DNA of 64,000 nt from Streptomyces sp. NRRL S-31 (GCF_000718775.1 NZ_JOCB01000013.1:89040-153039); one strand, 5' to 3'; numbered from the stretch's first letter, positions 42,327-51,189 are shown. The notes: generated by a model not told the origin, from the sequence alone. Numbers and translations: made by a program.

Positions 42327-43410
42327 GCTGCGCCCTCTCGCCCAGGACCTGACACCGGAGTCGCGTGCGCTCGCCATGGCGCTGCGCGAACTGTTCGAGG
42401 GCCTGGAAGTCTCGGTCCGCCGCTATGCGGCCCGCCGCGTACGTGACGCGGGCACCTTCTCCCGCTATCTGAGCGGCACCCGTGTCCCGCCCTGGGAAGT
42501 GGTGATGGACCTGTTCACCGATGTCGCCGAACACCGCGGCATGGCCGCCACCCCGGACGCCATCGAACTCGTACGACACCTGCACCGGACAGCCGTCGAA
42601 ACCAGCGCCTCGCCCCGTCACGCGGTGGAAGTCCTGGAGCAGCAGCTCGCGGAGGCCGATCGTGTCTCCCGCCGCTCAACGGCCCGCGGTGACGCGCTGG
42701 GCGACGCGCTGCTGGATCGCAAACACCGCATCGCGGACCTGGAAGTGCGGCTGAACCAACTGGAAGCCGAGTGGAACGCGGAACGCGAACGAGCCGAACG
42801 CCTGGCCGCCGCGAACCCGGACGTCACCGACCTGCTGCACGAACGCGACCGCTTACAGGACGAGGTCACCCGCCTGTCCGTCCAACTGCACGAGGCCCAG
42901 AAGCGGCGTGACGAAGCCGAGGAACGCTGCATCCTCCTCGAACGGCAGCTGGAAGCGGTCGAACAGGTCCCGACTGTCACCGCCGCCGTGGCGCCGGCCC
43001 CACGAGTCATGCCCAAGGTGCTGATCGTCGACGACCAGCCCGACAATCTCCTGGCCATGACGGCCGTGCTGTCCAGCCTCGACCAGGAACTGGTGGCCGT
43101 CTCCTCCGGCCGTGAGGCCCTCAAGGCCCTGCTCGACCACGACGACTTCGCTGTGATCATCATGGACGTTCAGATGCCCGACATGGACGGCTACGAGACG
43201 GCCGCTCACATCAAGCGCCGTCCCCGCACCCATGACGTGCCGATCATCTTCCTCACCGCGATGGGTACCGACCCCGAGCACTCCGCCCGTGGCTACGCCG
43301 CCGGCGCGGTCGACTACATCGGCAAACCCTTCGACCCCTGGGTCCTGCGCGCGAAGGTGGCGGTCTTCACAGGCATCTACCTCGAACAACGTCGCCTGTC
43401 AGGAGACTGA
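42319..43410 (+). CDS. HTH-coiled coil-receiver protein (atypical response regulator)
   Basis: A 363-residue protein with reversed order for a response regulator. Residues about 10-85 carry an HTH-like region (YAARRVRDAGTFSRYLSGTRVPPWEVV). Residues about 95-215 are a long coiled coil (LDRKHRIADLEVRLNQLEAEWNAERERAERL). Residues 232-350 are a receiver domain with acidic pair VLIVDDQPDN, phospho-acceptor Asp in VIIMDVQMPDMDGYE and Lys in YIGKPFDP. No output or kinase domain follows. Start is GTG 42319. No histidine kinase lies next to it, so it is an orphan. Confidence 0.82.
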   Translation: MGELRPLAQDLTPESRALAMALRELFEGLEVSVRRYAARRVRDAGTFSRYLSGTRVPPWEVVMDLFTDVAEHRGMAATPDAIELVRHLHRTAVETSASPRHAVEVLEQQLAEADRVSRRSTARGDALGDALLDRKHRIADLEVRLNQLEAEWNAERERAERLAAANPDVTDLLHERDRLQDEVTRLSVQLHEAQKRRDEAEERCILLERQLEAVEQVPTVTAAVAPAPRVMPKVLIVDDQPDNLLAMTAVLSSLDQELVAVSSGREALKALLDHDDFAVIIMDVQMPDMDGYETAAHIKRRPRTHDVPIIFLTAMGTDPEHSARGYAAGAVDYIGKPFDPWVLRAKVAVFTGIYLEQRRLSGD

Positions 43411-43529
43411 CTGTCACCCGGACAGATGATCACCGACACCCCGGCCGGGCAGGAACCACCCCCGGACCGATTGGGCCGGATGCCCTTTCCGGATGCGCCC
43501 CTCGTCCCCCTCGTCACAAGATCTTGACC

Positions 43530-44303
43530 ATGCGGATATCCATGGTGGTTCTGTCTGGGGGCCGACGGGCGCGGGGCGGCGGCGTGCGTCACGCCCTGTG
43601 CGCGGTTCTCGTATGGGCTGTTGTGCTGGCCGGCGCGACATCGTGCGGGCAGGGAGCCGAGCGGAGGGTACCCGGTGGCGCGCCCGGTGCGGAGTCCGCT
43701 GGTCCCGACGAGGCGGTGGGCGGGCGTCCTTCAGATGTCGGAGACCGTATGTGGGCCCAGGTGCCGGCCGACACCCGGCAGGCGGTGGTCGTCTACGGCG
43801 AGGGCCGGAACTCCCCCGACAGCCTCGTCGTGCTCTACGAGAAGCGGGGCCCGACGTGGCTGCGCACGGCGAGCTGGCCCGCCCACAACGGCAGACTCGG
43901 CTGGACGGAGGACCACCGGATCGACGACGAGCACAGTCCCGTAGGCGTGTTCACACTCACCGACGCGGGAGGCACACTCGCCGACCCCGGAAGCCGGCTG
44001 AGGTACTGGTACGACGATCATGCGTACGCGGTCATGCTCCCTGAGGGACAGGCACACGCGCACGACTTCGACTACGTCGTCGCCATCGACTACAACCGGC
44101 TCAAGGGAGCCCCGCCGTTCGACTGGAACCGACCGGAAGGCGTGGAGGAAGGCGGCGGCATCTGGTTGCACGTCGACCACGGTGGTGGAACGTCGGCGTG
44201 TGTGACGATCCCTGAATCCGGTATGAAGACACTGCTACGCACTCTGAACCCGGCCCTGCATCCAGTGGTGGTGATGGGAGATCGAGCACACCTGATGTCC
44301 TGA
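43530..44303 (+). CDS. Secreted L,D-transpeptidase-like protein
   Basis: A protein of about 257 residues with an N-terminal membrane or lipoprotein signal (ALCAVLVWAVVLAGATSCG) and a YkuD-type catalytic region at the end: YAVMLPEGQAHAHDFDYVVAIDYN, then GIWLHVDHGGGTSACVTIPESGM. The latter resembles the H-x(n)-S-H-G-C motif, here S-A-C, so the catalytic Cys and first His are present but the middle is altered. It probably cross-links peptidoglycan or a related substrate outside the cell. The start is uncertain: TTG 43524, ATG 43530 or a GTG at about 43587. Confidence 0.7.
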   Translation: MRISMVVLSGGRRARGGGVRHALCAVLVWAVVLAGATSCGQGAERRVPGGAPGAESAGPDEAVGGRPSDVGDRMWAQVPADTRQAVVVYGEGRNSPDSLVVLYEKRGPTWLRTASWPAHNGRLGWTEDHRIDDEHSPVGVFTLTDAGGTLADPGSRLRYWYDDHAYAVMLPEGQAHAHDFDYVVAIDYNRLKGAPPFDWNRPEGVEEGGGIWLHVDHGGGTSACVTIPESGMKTLLRTLNPALHPVVVMGDRAHLMS

Positions 44304-44461
44304 GCACCGCTACACGCTCGGCGCCTGCCCACGCCGGAAGGCCCGAGCACACACGGGACGATCTCCCAAGACCGCCCCGAGCCCATCGCCGGCTTGCCAC
44401 GCTCTCCACACCCACCCCGTTGGCCTGCGGAATGAGGCAGCCGACGCCGGTGACGTCCTAA

Positions 44462-44484
44462 TACTCCAGTGTGACTTCGCGATC
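44462..44484 (+). repeat. Left terminal inverted repeat of the IS701-family element
   Basis: TACTCCAGTG starts the 23-base end; it pairs with the right end at 45888-45910. Confidence 0.8.
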
Positions 44485-44538
44485 TTGGATCGGACTCGCG
44501 TGAGAACTGGAACGGCCACCGCGTGATCATCAAGGGTC

Positions 44539-45888
44539 GTGTGGACTCATGACGATCGTGCGGTGGCCGCAGGTCACAGTATAGACGGCGCCCGATGGCT
44601 GGCGATGTTCGAGCAGGTCATGGCCCGGATCGCGGGCCGGTTCAGCCGAGTTGAACCCCGGGCTGCCGCCCGCGCCTACCTGCTCGGACTGCTGTCGCGT
44701 GCCGAGCGGAAGAACTGCTGGCAGCTGGCCGAACAGGCAGGATATGCGCGGCCGGGTTTGATGCAGCGGCTGCTGCGCTGTGCCCGCTGGGACGCCGACA
44801 CCGTCCGCGACGACGTACGTGCCTATGCCGTCGAACACCTCGGCGCCGAGGGCGCAGTGCTGATCGTGGACGAGACCGGCTTCGTGAAGAAGGGCCGGGC
44901 GTCGGCGGGCGTGCAGCGCCAGTACACCGGCACCGCCGGGCGCATCGAGAACTCCCAGGTCGGCGTCTTCCTCGCCTTCGCCACCAGCCGGGGACGGGCA
45001 CTGATCGACCGGCGGCTCTACCTGCCCGAACAGTCCTGGTGCTCCGATCCCGGGCGCTGCCAGGCGGCCGGGATACCCGAGACGGTGCAGTTCGCGACCA
45101 AGCCCCGACTCGCCTGGGAGATGATCACCGCCGCGCTGGACGCCGGGGTGAAGGCACGGTGGGTGACCCGCGACGAAGCCTACGGGCAGGACCCGCAGCT
45201 TCGTGCCGCCCTGGAAGCGCGCGGCACCGGCTACGTGATGGCCGTCGCCTGCTCCACCCGGGTACGGATCAACCACGGCCGCACAACCATGCGCGCGGAC
45301 ACCCTCGCCGAACGCCTGCCCACCACCGCCTGGCAGCGGCACAGCGCCGGAGACGGTGCGAAAGGCCCGCCCTACTACGACTGGGCCTGGATCCACATCG
45401 GCAGCGACAACCACCGCCACCTGCTGGTCCGCCGCAATCGCACCACCGGCGAACTCGCCTTCTACCTGTGCTGGTCACCCACCACGGTCACCCTCGCGGA
45501 GCTGGTCCGCGTCGCCGGTCTCCGCTGGAGCGTCGAGGAGTGCTTCCAGGCCGCCAAGGGCCAGGTCGGACTCGACCACTACCAGGTCCGCAACTGGACC
45601 TCATGGCACCGGCACATCACCCTCGCCATGCTCGCCCTGGCCTTCCTGACCGCCATCGCCGCCAGCTCGACACCCGAGCGACCCGCACAGCCGGCCCATC
45701 TCACCAGCGGTCGCCCCCCGATCAAGCTGACCGTCCCGGAGATCCGACACCTACTTGCCGCCGTCTTCAACCCACCAGTCCTGTCAGCGGCCAAGCTGCT
45801 GCACTGGTCCGACTGGCGGCGAAAACACCAGGCGACAGCCCGCCGCAGCCACTACCGACGACGCTCCGGAGACGAACCGACTGGATAG
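44539..45888 (+). CDS. IS701-family transposase
   Basis: A 449-residue DDE transposase of the IS701 group, intact from end to end. Visible features: a basic head, AERKNCWQLAEQAGY, first catalytic Asp in AVLIVDETGFVKKG near 115, the second Asp in WVTRDEAYGQDPQLR near 214, and the Glu in RWSVEECFQAAKGQVGLDHYQVR near 332. A C-terminal basic tail (RRKHQATARRSHYRRRSGDE) follows. The start GTG 44539 has a modest ribosome site; an internal GTG a few codons later is possible. No frameshift, so it may be active. Confidence 0.9.
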   Translation: MWTHDDRAVAAGHSIDGARWLAMFEQVMARIAGRFSRVEPRAAARAYLLGLLSRAERKNCWQLAEQAGYARPGLMQRLLRCARWDADTVRDDVRAYAVEHLGAEGAVLIVDETGFVKKGRASAGVQRQYTGTAGRIENSQVGVFLAFATSRGRALIDRRLYLPEQSWCSDPGRCQAAGIPETVQFATKPRLAWEMITAALDAGVKARWVTRDEAYGQDPQLRAALEARGTGYVMAVACSTRVRINHGRTTMRADTLAERLPTTAWQRHSAGDGAKGPPYYDWAWIHIGSDNHRHLLVRRNRTTGELAFYLCWSPTTVTLAELVRVAGLRWSVEECFQAAKGQVGLDHYQVRNWTSWHRHITLAMLALAFLTAIAASSTPERPAQPAHLTSGRPPIKLTVPEIRHLLAAVFNPPVLSAAKLLHWSDWRRKHQATARRSHYRRRSGDEPTG

Positions 45889-45910
45889 ATCACGAAACCG
45901 CACTGGAGTA
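45888..45910 (-). repeat. Right terminal inverted repeat of the IS701-family element
   Basis: Read on the minus strand it begins TACTCCAGTGCGG, as the left end does, and it overlaps the last base of the transposase stop codon. Confidence 0.8.
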
Positions 45911-46825
45911 CTAGCCGGACACGGGTGCCAACTGCACATCCGCCCACTCGGCGAAGGTGGTGAGCGGGATGCCCAACTCCCGGGCGAACTCGGGCCGGGC
46001 GGGCTGGAGGACCACGTTGTTCCACTCGTGTCCGGCTCCCCACTTCGGCATCCCCGCGTCGAGGGCCTCTTCCACGTTCATGGAAGGCGCGGTCACGGGC
46101 ACGCGCCAGGCGGCGGACAAGGTCTGCGCGATCTGCTCCATCGTGCGCAGGTCACCGGCCAGTTCCAGTTCCACATGGTGAAACCGGTCGGGATCTCGCA
46201 GGGCGTGCGCCGCGGCCGTGCCGATGTCCCGCACGGCCACCAGCGCCAGTTCGGTGTCCGGCTTCAGTACTGTCAGCAGTCCGCCGCGGGGCCCCTTGGG
46301 CGCCAGCAGGGGCAGGTTCTCCATGAAGAAGGCGGGCTTGATCACCGTCCAGCGGGCAAAACCCGCGCCACGCACCGTCTCCATGATCGCCTGCTTGGTG
46401 TGGAAGTAGTCCGCCATCGCTGCCCAGCGGCCCTCGGCCCAGCCGGCGACCCGGGTGTGTTCACCGACTCCACTGGTCGAGGACTGTACGAACTGCCGTA
46501 CTCCTCCGGCCTTCGCCGCGTCCACCAGGTTGGTGGCCTGGGCGAGTTCGCTCGCGAAGTCCACGCTGGTCTCGGTCATAGGCGGCATCTGCACCGAGAA
46601 CACCGCGCGGACCCCCTCGACCGCCGGGCCGAGGGAGGCCCGGTCGGAAAGATCCGCCCGCACCAGTTCGGCGCCCAGCGCCTCGATCGCCTGGGCGGGC
46701 TTCGACCGCGGATCGCGTACGAGCGCACGCACGGGCACTTCGGCGGCCAGAAGTGCGCGGGCCGTGGCCCCGCCCTGCTGGCCGGTGGCGCCGGTGACCA
46801 GGACGATATCGCTGCTGCCGGGCAT
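45911..46825 (-). CDS. NmrA-family NAD(P)-binding protein
   Basis: A 304-residue Rossmann-fold protein of the atypical SDR/NmrA group. The dinucleotide motif GATGQQGGATARALL is near residue 12, then LVRADLSDRASLGPAVEGV, the mid-sheet FVQSSTSGVGEH, and WTVIKPAFFMENL. The Tyr-x3-Lys catalytic pair is replaced by YFHTKQ, where the pair Y-x-x-x-K is present. The stop TAG lies exactly in the CTAG sequence at the right end of the IS701 element. It is divergent from a TetR gene with palindromes between, so the pair is likely a regulated quinone- or aldehyde-stress unit. Confidence 0.87.
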   Translation of the reverse strand: MPGSSDIVLVTGATGQQGGATARALLAAEVPVRALVRDPRSKPAQAIEALGAELVRADLSDRASLGPAVEGVRAVFSVQMPPMTETSVDFASELAQATNLVDAAKAGGVRQFVQSSTSGVGEHTRVAGWAEGRWAAMADYFHTKQAIMETVRGAGFARWTVIKPAFFMENLPLLAPKGPRGGLLTVLKPDTELALVAVRDIGTAAAHALRDPDRFHHVELELAGDLRTMEQIAQTLSAAWRVPVTAPSMNVEEALDAGMPKWGAGHEWNNVVLQPARPEFARELGIPLTTFAEWADVQLAPVSG

Positions 46826-46853
46826 GGTTGCTGCTCCTCACGGACCGGAGGGA

Positions 46854-46878
46854 CAAAACGGCGGGGCTCGCCGTTTTG
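46854..46878. promoter_or_regulatory. Operator-like inverted repeat between NmrA and TetR genes
   Basis: CAAAACGGCG and CGCCGTTTTG are perfect 10-base arms around a 5-base gap, 29 bases upstream of the NmrA start. A second dyad, GGCGGGGCCCGCC at 46895-46907, lies 20 bases before the TetR start and shares the GGCGGG half-site. They are likely TetR operators controlling both genes. Confidence 0.75.
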
Positions 46879-46926
46879 CATGTCGTTAAGATATGGCGGG
46901 GCCCGCCGCTTAGCAATGAGGAGATC

Positions 46927-47559
46927 ATGACCGGTCAGCGCTCGGACGCCCGACGCAACTACCAGCGCATCCTCGGCGTCGCCGAAGCCGAGGTCGCCGC
47001 GCACGGCGCCGAGGCATCCCTGGAGCAGATCGCCCGCACCGCAGGCGTCGGCTCGGCGACCGTACGCCGTCACTTCCCCACCCGTCGGGCCCTGCTCGAA
47101 GCCGTTTTTCAGGAACGCATCGAGGGCCTGTGCGAGCGTGCCCGCCGGCTGAGTACGGCCGAGGACGGCCGCACCGCGCTCCTGGAGTGGCTCCACGCCT
47201 TTGTCCTCTACGCCGTCTCAGCCCGCGGATTCGCTCATATCCTCAGCTACGAGCCCCCCACCGAAAAACCCTCCCCGAACAGCTGTGGCAGCAGAATCGA
47301 AGCGGCCGGAACTCCTCTGCTCCAGCGGGCCATCCGTGACAAGGCGGTTGCACCCCACGTCACCTTTCACGACCTGCTGACCCTCGCCGTCGGCATCGCC
47401 CTCGCCACCGAGCATCACAAGGCCCCCGATACCCAGGCCGACCGCCTCTTCCGCCTCGCTGTGGAAGGTCTCAGCCCTGAGCAGGGCGCAGCCGGGGTGC
47501 CCGGGACCTCCAACCCTTTGGCACCGGTGACAGAAAGTCTGCCGAATGAGCGCGTGTGA
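46927..47559 (+). CDS. TetR/AcrR-family transcriptional regulator
   Basis: Start set at ATG 46927 after GAGGAG. The 210-residue protein has the HTH EASLEQIARTAGVGSATVRRHFPTRRALLEAVFQERIEGL (residues about 30-65), a standard TetR DNA-binding domain, and a helical ligand domain. It is divergent from the NmrA-family gene across 100 bases that hold two dyads, and so is probably its repressor. The ligand is unknown. Confidence 0.88.
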   Translation: MTGQRSDARRNYQRILGVAEAEVAAHGAEASLEQIARTAGVGSATVRRHFPTRRALLEAVFQERIEGLCERARRLSTAEDGRTALLEWLHAFVLYAVSARGFAHILSYEPPTEKPSPNSCGSRIEAAGTPLLQRAIRDKAVAPHVTFHDLLTLAVGIALATEHHKAPDTQADRLFRLAVEGLSPEQGAAGVPGTSNPLAPVTESLPNERV

Positions 47560-47739
47560 CAAGTGGGATGCCTGATCGGTGACAACCAAGCTGCCTCGGC
47601 CGGCCCTCTCCGCCGGCTCATCCGGCGACGCCGGTGACAACTCCTGAGCCTCGGCTCAATCCGGCGGGCCGCCGTCCAACGCTCTGGGGCGGCGCGCTCC
47701 CAAACCCCCACCGACGACGTGGCCGATCCTTCGGCGAAC

Positions 47740-48020
47740 TGGGCGGCATCTCACCCGAAGCCGCCGACCAGGCCCGCCACCACAAGCAGGCCTTCCACGA
47801 CTACCTCACCGCCCTAGTCACGGCCTCCGGACGACCAGCAGAACTTGCAGACCAGCTCGCACTGTTGGCCGAAGGCGCCATCACCACGGCAGCGATCACC
47901 GGCACCTCCCAGCCCGCAACCCAGGCACACAACGCCGCACGCCTGCTCATGCAGCACACGCCCAGGTCGACCGAGGCCCTCTCCGACGTCGGCCGGGGGA
48001 CTGTAAATCGTTCGGTGTAA
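47740..48020 (+). pseudogene. C-terminal fragment of a TetR-family regulator
   Basis: The frame contains HHKQAFHDYLTALVTASGRPAELADQLALLAEGAITTAAITG and ATQAHNAARLLM, the typical TetR C-terminal helices (the L-A-x-Q-L-x-L-L-x-E/D-G-A segment). No HTH precedes it, and the upstream frame is non-coding in character. So only the C-terminal half is left. It lies 180 bases downstream of the intact TetR gene and is not a copy of it. Confidence 0.55.
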
Positions 48021-48691
48021 CTCCCGAGCTGTCCGATCAGCGCGTACCGGCCGCGTGAGGCGGACCTGCTGCCCGCCCCGTACGCCCGCAGCAATCCTCC
48101 AAGCGGGCGCGGTGCTGCTCCACGAACGCCTCCAGGCGCTCGATGTACCCTGCCATTCCTCGGTGCGCACCGCGCTCAGCGCGACGTCCAGGAACTCCTC
48201 GTCCGGCCAGCGCCGCGTCTCCGGCGGCGGCCAGGGCCCACGGGAAGCGTTCCGTGGCCGCCAGGACGTCCTTCGCGTCCAGCGCCGGAGCCGGGCCCGG
48301 GTCGTCCAGCGGCTCCGCCTGCGGGGCGGGGGAGGCGGGCTGCTGGCTATGACGACTTCTTGGGGAGTCGTTTGTCGAGGAGTTCGGGAGGCGTGTGACC
48401 CGGGGCGCAGCGATCAACATCGACAAATTTTGATGTCGACAGCGTGTGCGATCACAGGTTGCGGGGTCTGCTTCATAATCCAGCTGTCGACATATCCGAT
48501 GAGGGACAGCCGCTCGATCCCGTCTGGCTTGAGATCGACAAGGAGTCGGTGCCGGTCTCGAAGGAGTACCGGCCGAGCACGTTGATGTGGTGGCGCACGA
48601 AGGGGGACACCAGCACCCGCTGGCCGAGTGCGGTCCGACTGAGGTCGGTGACGAACCGGCCCACCCGCACGGCCACGTCGACGAAGCACTA
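48021..48691. other. Decayed region with no intact gene
   Basis: About 670 bases. A minus-strand frame (48037-48426) carries a possible helical stretch, GYIERLEAFVEQHRARLEDC, split between frames. At about 48420-48440 an AT-rich dyad, TCGACA(8)TGTCGA, stands out. The Tn3-like remnant listed next lies at the right end. Confidence 0.4.
48540..48676 (-). pseudogene. Possible C-terminal remnant of a Tn3-family transposase
   Basis: The minus strand reads VSPFVRHHINVLGRYSFE, close to the ending of actinobacterial Tn3-family TnpA proteins (L-S-P-x4-H-I-N-x-L-G-R-Y-x-F). Upstream are MAVRVGRFVTDLSRTALG, and the body of the ~1000-residue protein is absent. The match rests on one short motif, so the call is tentative. 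Confidence 0.4.
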
Positions 48692-49354
48692 CTAGAGGAA
48701 CTTCCAGTGGCCCTCGGACACCACTTCGACGGTGCCGTCGGTCACCTTGATGGCGGTCTGCTCGTCAATCGCGTACGCCGGCCCCGCGATCTGGGCAGCC
48801 CATCGGTCTGCCTCAGCCATGGTGTTGTCCGGACAGGCCGGATGATCCAGGTGCGGGAAGATCGAAAAATCGACCACGCCCAGCGCATGGTCGCCGCCGG
48901 CAGGCGGCTTCCAGCCGACGAACTCCTTCCCGATGCGGGGGGTCATCACCAGGCTCCCGGCGCTGAGTCCCACGTAGACCGTGTCGGGCAGCGACGGTAG
49001 GAGTTCAGCGAGCCCGGACTCCCGCATCCAGTGGCACAGGTACAGCGCATCACCGCCGTTGACCAGCAGGACGTCGGCCTCCCGGACCCAGGAGACCCAG
49101 AGTGCTTCCTCGATGCTGGGCAGCGCCGTGAGCTCCAGCATGCCTACCGACTTCCACCCCAGCTCGGTCATGGGGCTGGGCGACCGTCCGGTGATGAATC
49201 GCCATGGTCCAGCCGGATCGGCGCCGGGTCCTCCGTACCCTGCGGTAGGGATGCAGAGAGCGCTGGACTCGGCGATCGGCTTGTCCAGGAGGTCGACCAG
49301 AGCATCATGGATGCTCGCGTTCCTGATGCCGGAGTCGGTGAGAAGAAGCTTCAT
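48692..49354 (-). CDS. Peptidase E-like (S51 family) protein
   Basis: A 220-residue protein of the class I glutamine-amidotransferase-like fold. Features: MKLLLTDSGIRN, LCIPTAGYGG, the strand DVLLVNGGDALYLCHWM, the nucleophile elbow VGLSAGSLVM (Ser near 130), and the late His in FSIFPHLDHP. These fit the aspartyl dipeptidase (PepE) family, whose triad is Ser-His-Glu/Asp. Start at ATG 49354 (49357 also possible) with GGAAGGAC upstream. Confidence 0.8.
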   Translation of the reverse strand: MKLLLTDSGIRNASIHDALVDLLDKPIAESSALCIPTAGYGGPGADPAGPWRFITGRSPSPMTELGWKSVGMLELTALPSIEEALWVSWVREADVLLVNGGDALYLCHWMRESGLAELLPSLPDTVYVGLSAGSLVMTPRIGKEFVGWKPPAGGDHALGVVDFSIFPHLDHPACPDNTMAEADRWAAQIAGPAYAIDEQTAIKVTDGTVEVVSEGHWKFL

Positions 49355-49417
49355 CATGTCCTTCCTGAAAAACGCCGAACCATCGAAGGCGATCCGGGCC
49401 GGCTCCGCCCGCGCAGG

Positions 49418-49882
49418 CTAGCGGCCCGCACGGGCGGGGGTGTTGTGATGTCGCTGACGGATTCCTCGTTTTCGCAGCTGGGCTGAAGGGGGTGTGTGGG
49501 TGGGTGCCGTGCGGCCGGACTGCCGTCGGCCTGCGCGGCCTGCGGGTGAGGCGTGGCTGATGATGACCAGCAGCGCGGTGCACTCGGCGAGGACGTGGAC
49601 GGCGAGCCCCGCCTGCCGGATCCGTACGGTCGGCGGGGCCACGGCGAGGAGCAGCGCCACGACACCGATTCCGGTTCCCCGTCCGAACAGCCATCCCGGC
49701 AGTCCGGAGGCGCACTGCTCCCCGTACGTCAGACACCGCGATGCCCGCTCCGACGCCAGCACCAGGACGCCGGCGTCTGCGGCCGCCGGCGGGAAGAGGA
49801 AGGCGGCCACGGCTGCCAGGGGCCGACTGAGATCCTTCGCTGGTGCCATGGGGGCCGGGGGAGCGGGGTCGGGTGCGTTCAT
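49418..49882 (-). CDS. Hypothetical membrane protein
   Basis: A protein of 154 residues, starting at ATG 49882 (MNAPDPAPPAPMAPAKDLSRP). It has about three hydrophobic stretches: LAAVAAFLFPPAAADAGVLVLA, GIGVVALLLAVAPP and VHVLAECTALLVIISHA, with two Cys in between (RCLTYGEQCASGL). The last 35 residues are a basic hydrophilic tail. I recognise no family, and codon bias is only moderate. Confidence 0.5.
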   Translation of the reverse strand: MNAPDPAPPAPMAPAKDLSRPLAAVAAFLFPPAAADAGVLVLASERASRCLTYGEQCASGLPGWLFGRGTGIGVVALLLAVAPPTVRIRQAGLAVHVLAECTALLVIISHASPAGRAGRRQSGRTAPTHTPPSAQLRKRGIRQRHHNTPARAGR

Positions 49883-50233
49883 GCCCCAAGCCAACCCGGG
49901 CGGCCGGTTCCGGGGCAGTGTCCGCCTACTCAGATCCCCAAGACCTCGTACTCAGGCGCTCACGGAGGAAGCATCTTGGCCGTCGGACAGCACCGTACTG
50001 CAGGCCGGCTTCGCCCCGTCGGCCTCGTACTGTCCGGTGTTCGAGAACTCCTGGTTCCTTCCAGATGCGGAAGGAACCAGGAGACGGCCAAGCCCTGCTC
50101 CGGACGGCTCAGCGCCGCGGGTTTTCGTTCCGTCCGGGTCTCTCTGGGCGGGGCGGTGTCCGGACGGCCGTCCAGCACCTCATCGCCTGTCCCGGCTTCG
50201 CCGGACGGACCCCCGCTCTGAGAAGGCCGCCCG
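49883..50233. other. Intergenic region with a strong hairpin
   Basis: About 350 bases between the small membrane gene and the end of the aminoglycoside phosphotransferase-like gene. The only structure is the hairpin listed at 50048-50083. No gene supported. Confidence 0.5.
50048..50083 (-). terminator. Perfect 15-bp stem, 6-base loop
   Basis: CTCCTGGTTCCTTCC pairs exactly with GGAAGGAACCAGGAG around AGATGC. It lies about 150 bases past the stop codon of the phosphotransferase-like gene and would suit termination of that transcript. No U-tract follows. Confidence 0.65.
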
Positions 50234-51112
50234 CTACGCCAGCACCGCGCGGAAGGCGCGCTCGCCGATACCTAGCATCAGCGGGTTGTCCGCCGAGTGT
50301 GAGAGGAAGACCAAGGACAGGGCAAGCGCCCACCCGCGGGCCCGCTCCCAAGTCGCGTCGTCCGCCCGGCCGTACGCCTGTCGAAGAGCGGCGCGCTGTT
50401 CCACGGTGAACAACATCCACGCCACGGACAGGTCGGTGGCAGGATCGCCGGAGATGATGTCACCGAAGTCGATCACGGCACTGATCCGGCCGCGGTCGAC
50501 CAGGATGTTGGCCGGGTGCAGGTCCCCGTGCAACCACACCGGCGGCCCATCCCAGACGGGCGCCGCGGCGGCCGTCTCCCAGATCCGCAGTGCGGTTGCG
50601 CGATCGTCCGGGTCGACATGTGACAGCCCGGTCAGGACGCCCTCGGCCCGTCCGGCCAGCGGAATCCCGCGGGCCGGACTGACCGGCGCCTCCGAAGAGG
50701 CCGGGGCGTGCAGCGCATCGAGAAAAACGCCGAGCGCCGTCGCGGCCGACCAGGGGTCGTCGGGCTCCGACCGCGCCGCGATCCGGCCCGCGAAGAACGG
50801 CACGACGCTCCAAGGCCACGGGTACTCAGCCGTCGGCCGCCCGACACGCACCGGCGCCGGCACAGGCAACGGCAGGCGGTCGGCCAACTCCGGCAACCAC
50901 CGCTGCTCGTGCGCGAGGAGATCGGCGGCCATGGCACGCCGAGGCAACCGGACGAGGAACTCCTCGCCGAGCCGGCACACAAGGTTGTCCCAGCCGTTCG
51001 CCAGCACCTCGACCGGCAGGTCCGCCAGGTCGGGGTGCTGTTCGCCGAGCAGACGGCGCACCAGACCGACTGAGAGTGGAACCTCCGCGGCAGGCATTCG
51101 GTGAACCGTCAC
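50234..51112 (-). CDS. Aminoglycoside phosphotransferase-family kinase (APH)
   Basis: A 292-residue APH/choline-kinase-fold protein. N-lobe NLVCRLGEEFLVRLPRR; catalytic loop VWLHGDLHPANILVDRGRISAVIDFGDIISGDPATDLSVAW, with H-G-D-x-x-x-x-N near 190-197 and the metal-binding D-F-G-D near 212. Both catalytic Asp and the Asn are present, so it should phosphorylate a small molecule. Resistance to aminoglycosides is one possible result, but many Streptomyces paralogues have other substrates. The start is GTG 51112 or ATG 51097. Confidence 0.85.
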   Translation of the reverse strand: MTVHRMPAAEVPLSVGLVRRLLGEQHPDLADLPVEVLANGWDNLVCRLGEEFLVRLPRRAMAADLLAHEQRWLPELADRLPLPVPAPVRVGRPTAEYPWPWSVVPFFAGRIAARSEPDDPWSAATALGVFLDALHAPASSEAPVSPARGIPLAGRAEGVLTGLSHVDPDDRATALRIWETAAAAPVWDGPPVWLHGDLHPANILVDRGRISAVIDFGDIISGDPATDLSVAWMLFTVEQRAALRQAYGRADDATWERARGWALALSLVFLSHSADNPLMLGIGERAFRAVLA

Positions 51113-51189
51113 AGCGAGAACTCTACGGTGGTGGCCCGACGCTCTCGGAGGCCGAAGAGGGAAATCAGCGCCACGAACGCTTACGGAAC

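Larger units (their letters stand above)
44462..45910 (+). mobile_element. IS701-family insertion sequence, complete
   Basis: A 1449-base element with 23-base imperfect inverted ends: left TACTCCAGTGTGACTTCG..., right (reversed) TACTCCAGTGCGGTTTCG..., matching at about 19 of 23 positions. One full-length transposase fills it. The flanks are CTAA on the left and CTAG on the right; both fit the YTAR target of IS701 elements but are not identical copies. The right end abuts the TAG stop of the NmrA gene. Confidence 0.85.

Noticed and set aside
48420..48441. TCGACA(8)TGTCGA dyad as a Tn3 res or terminal repeat
   Set aside because: Sequence does not resemble Tn3 GGGG-type ends and no resolvase gene is close; kept only as an AT-rich dyad.
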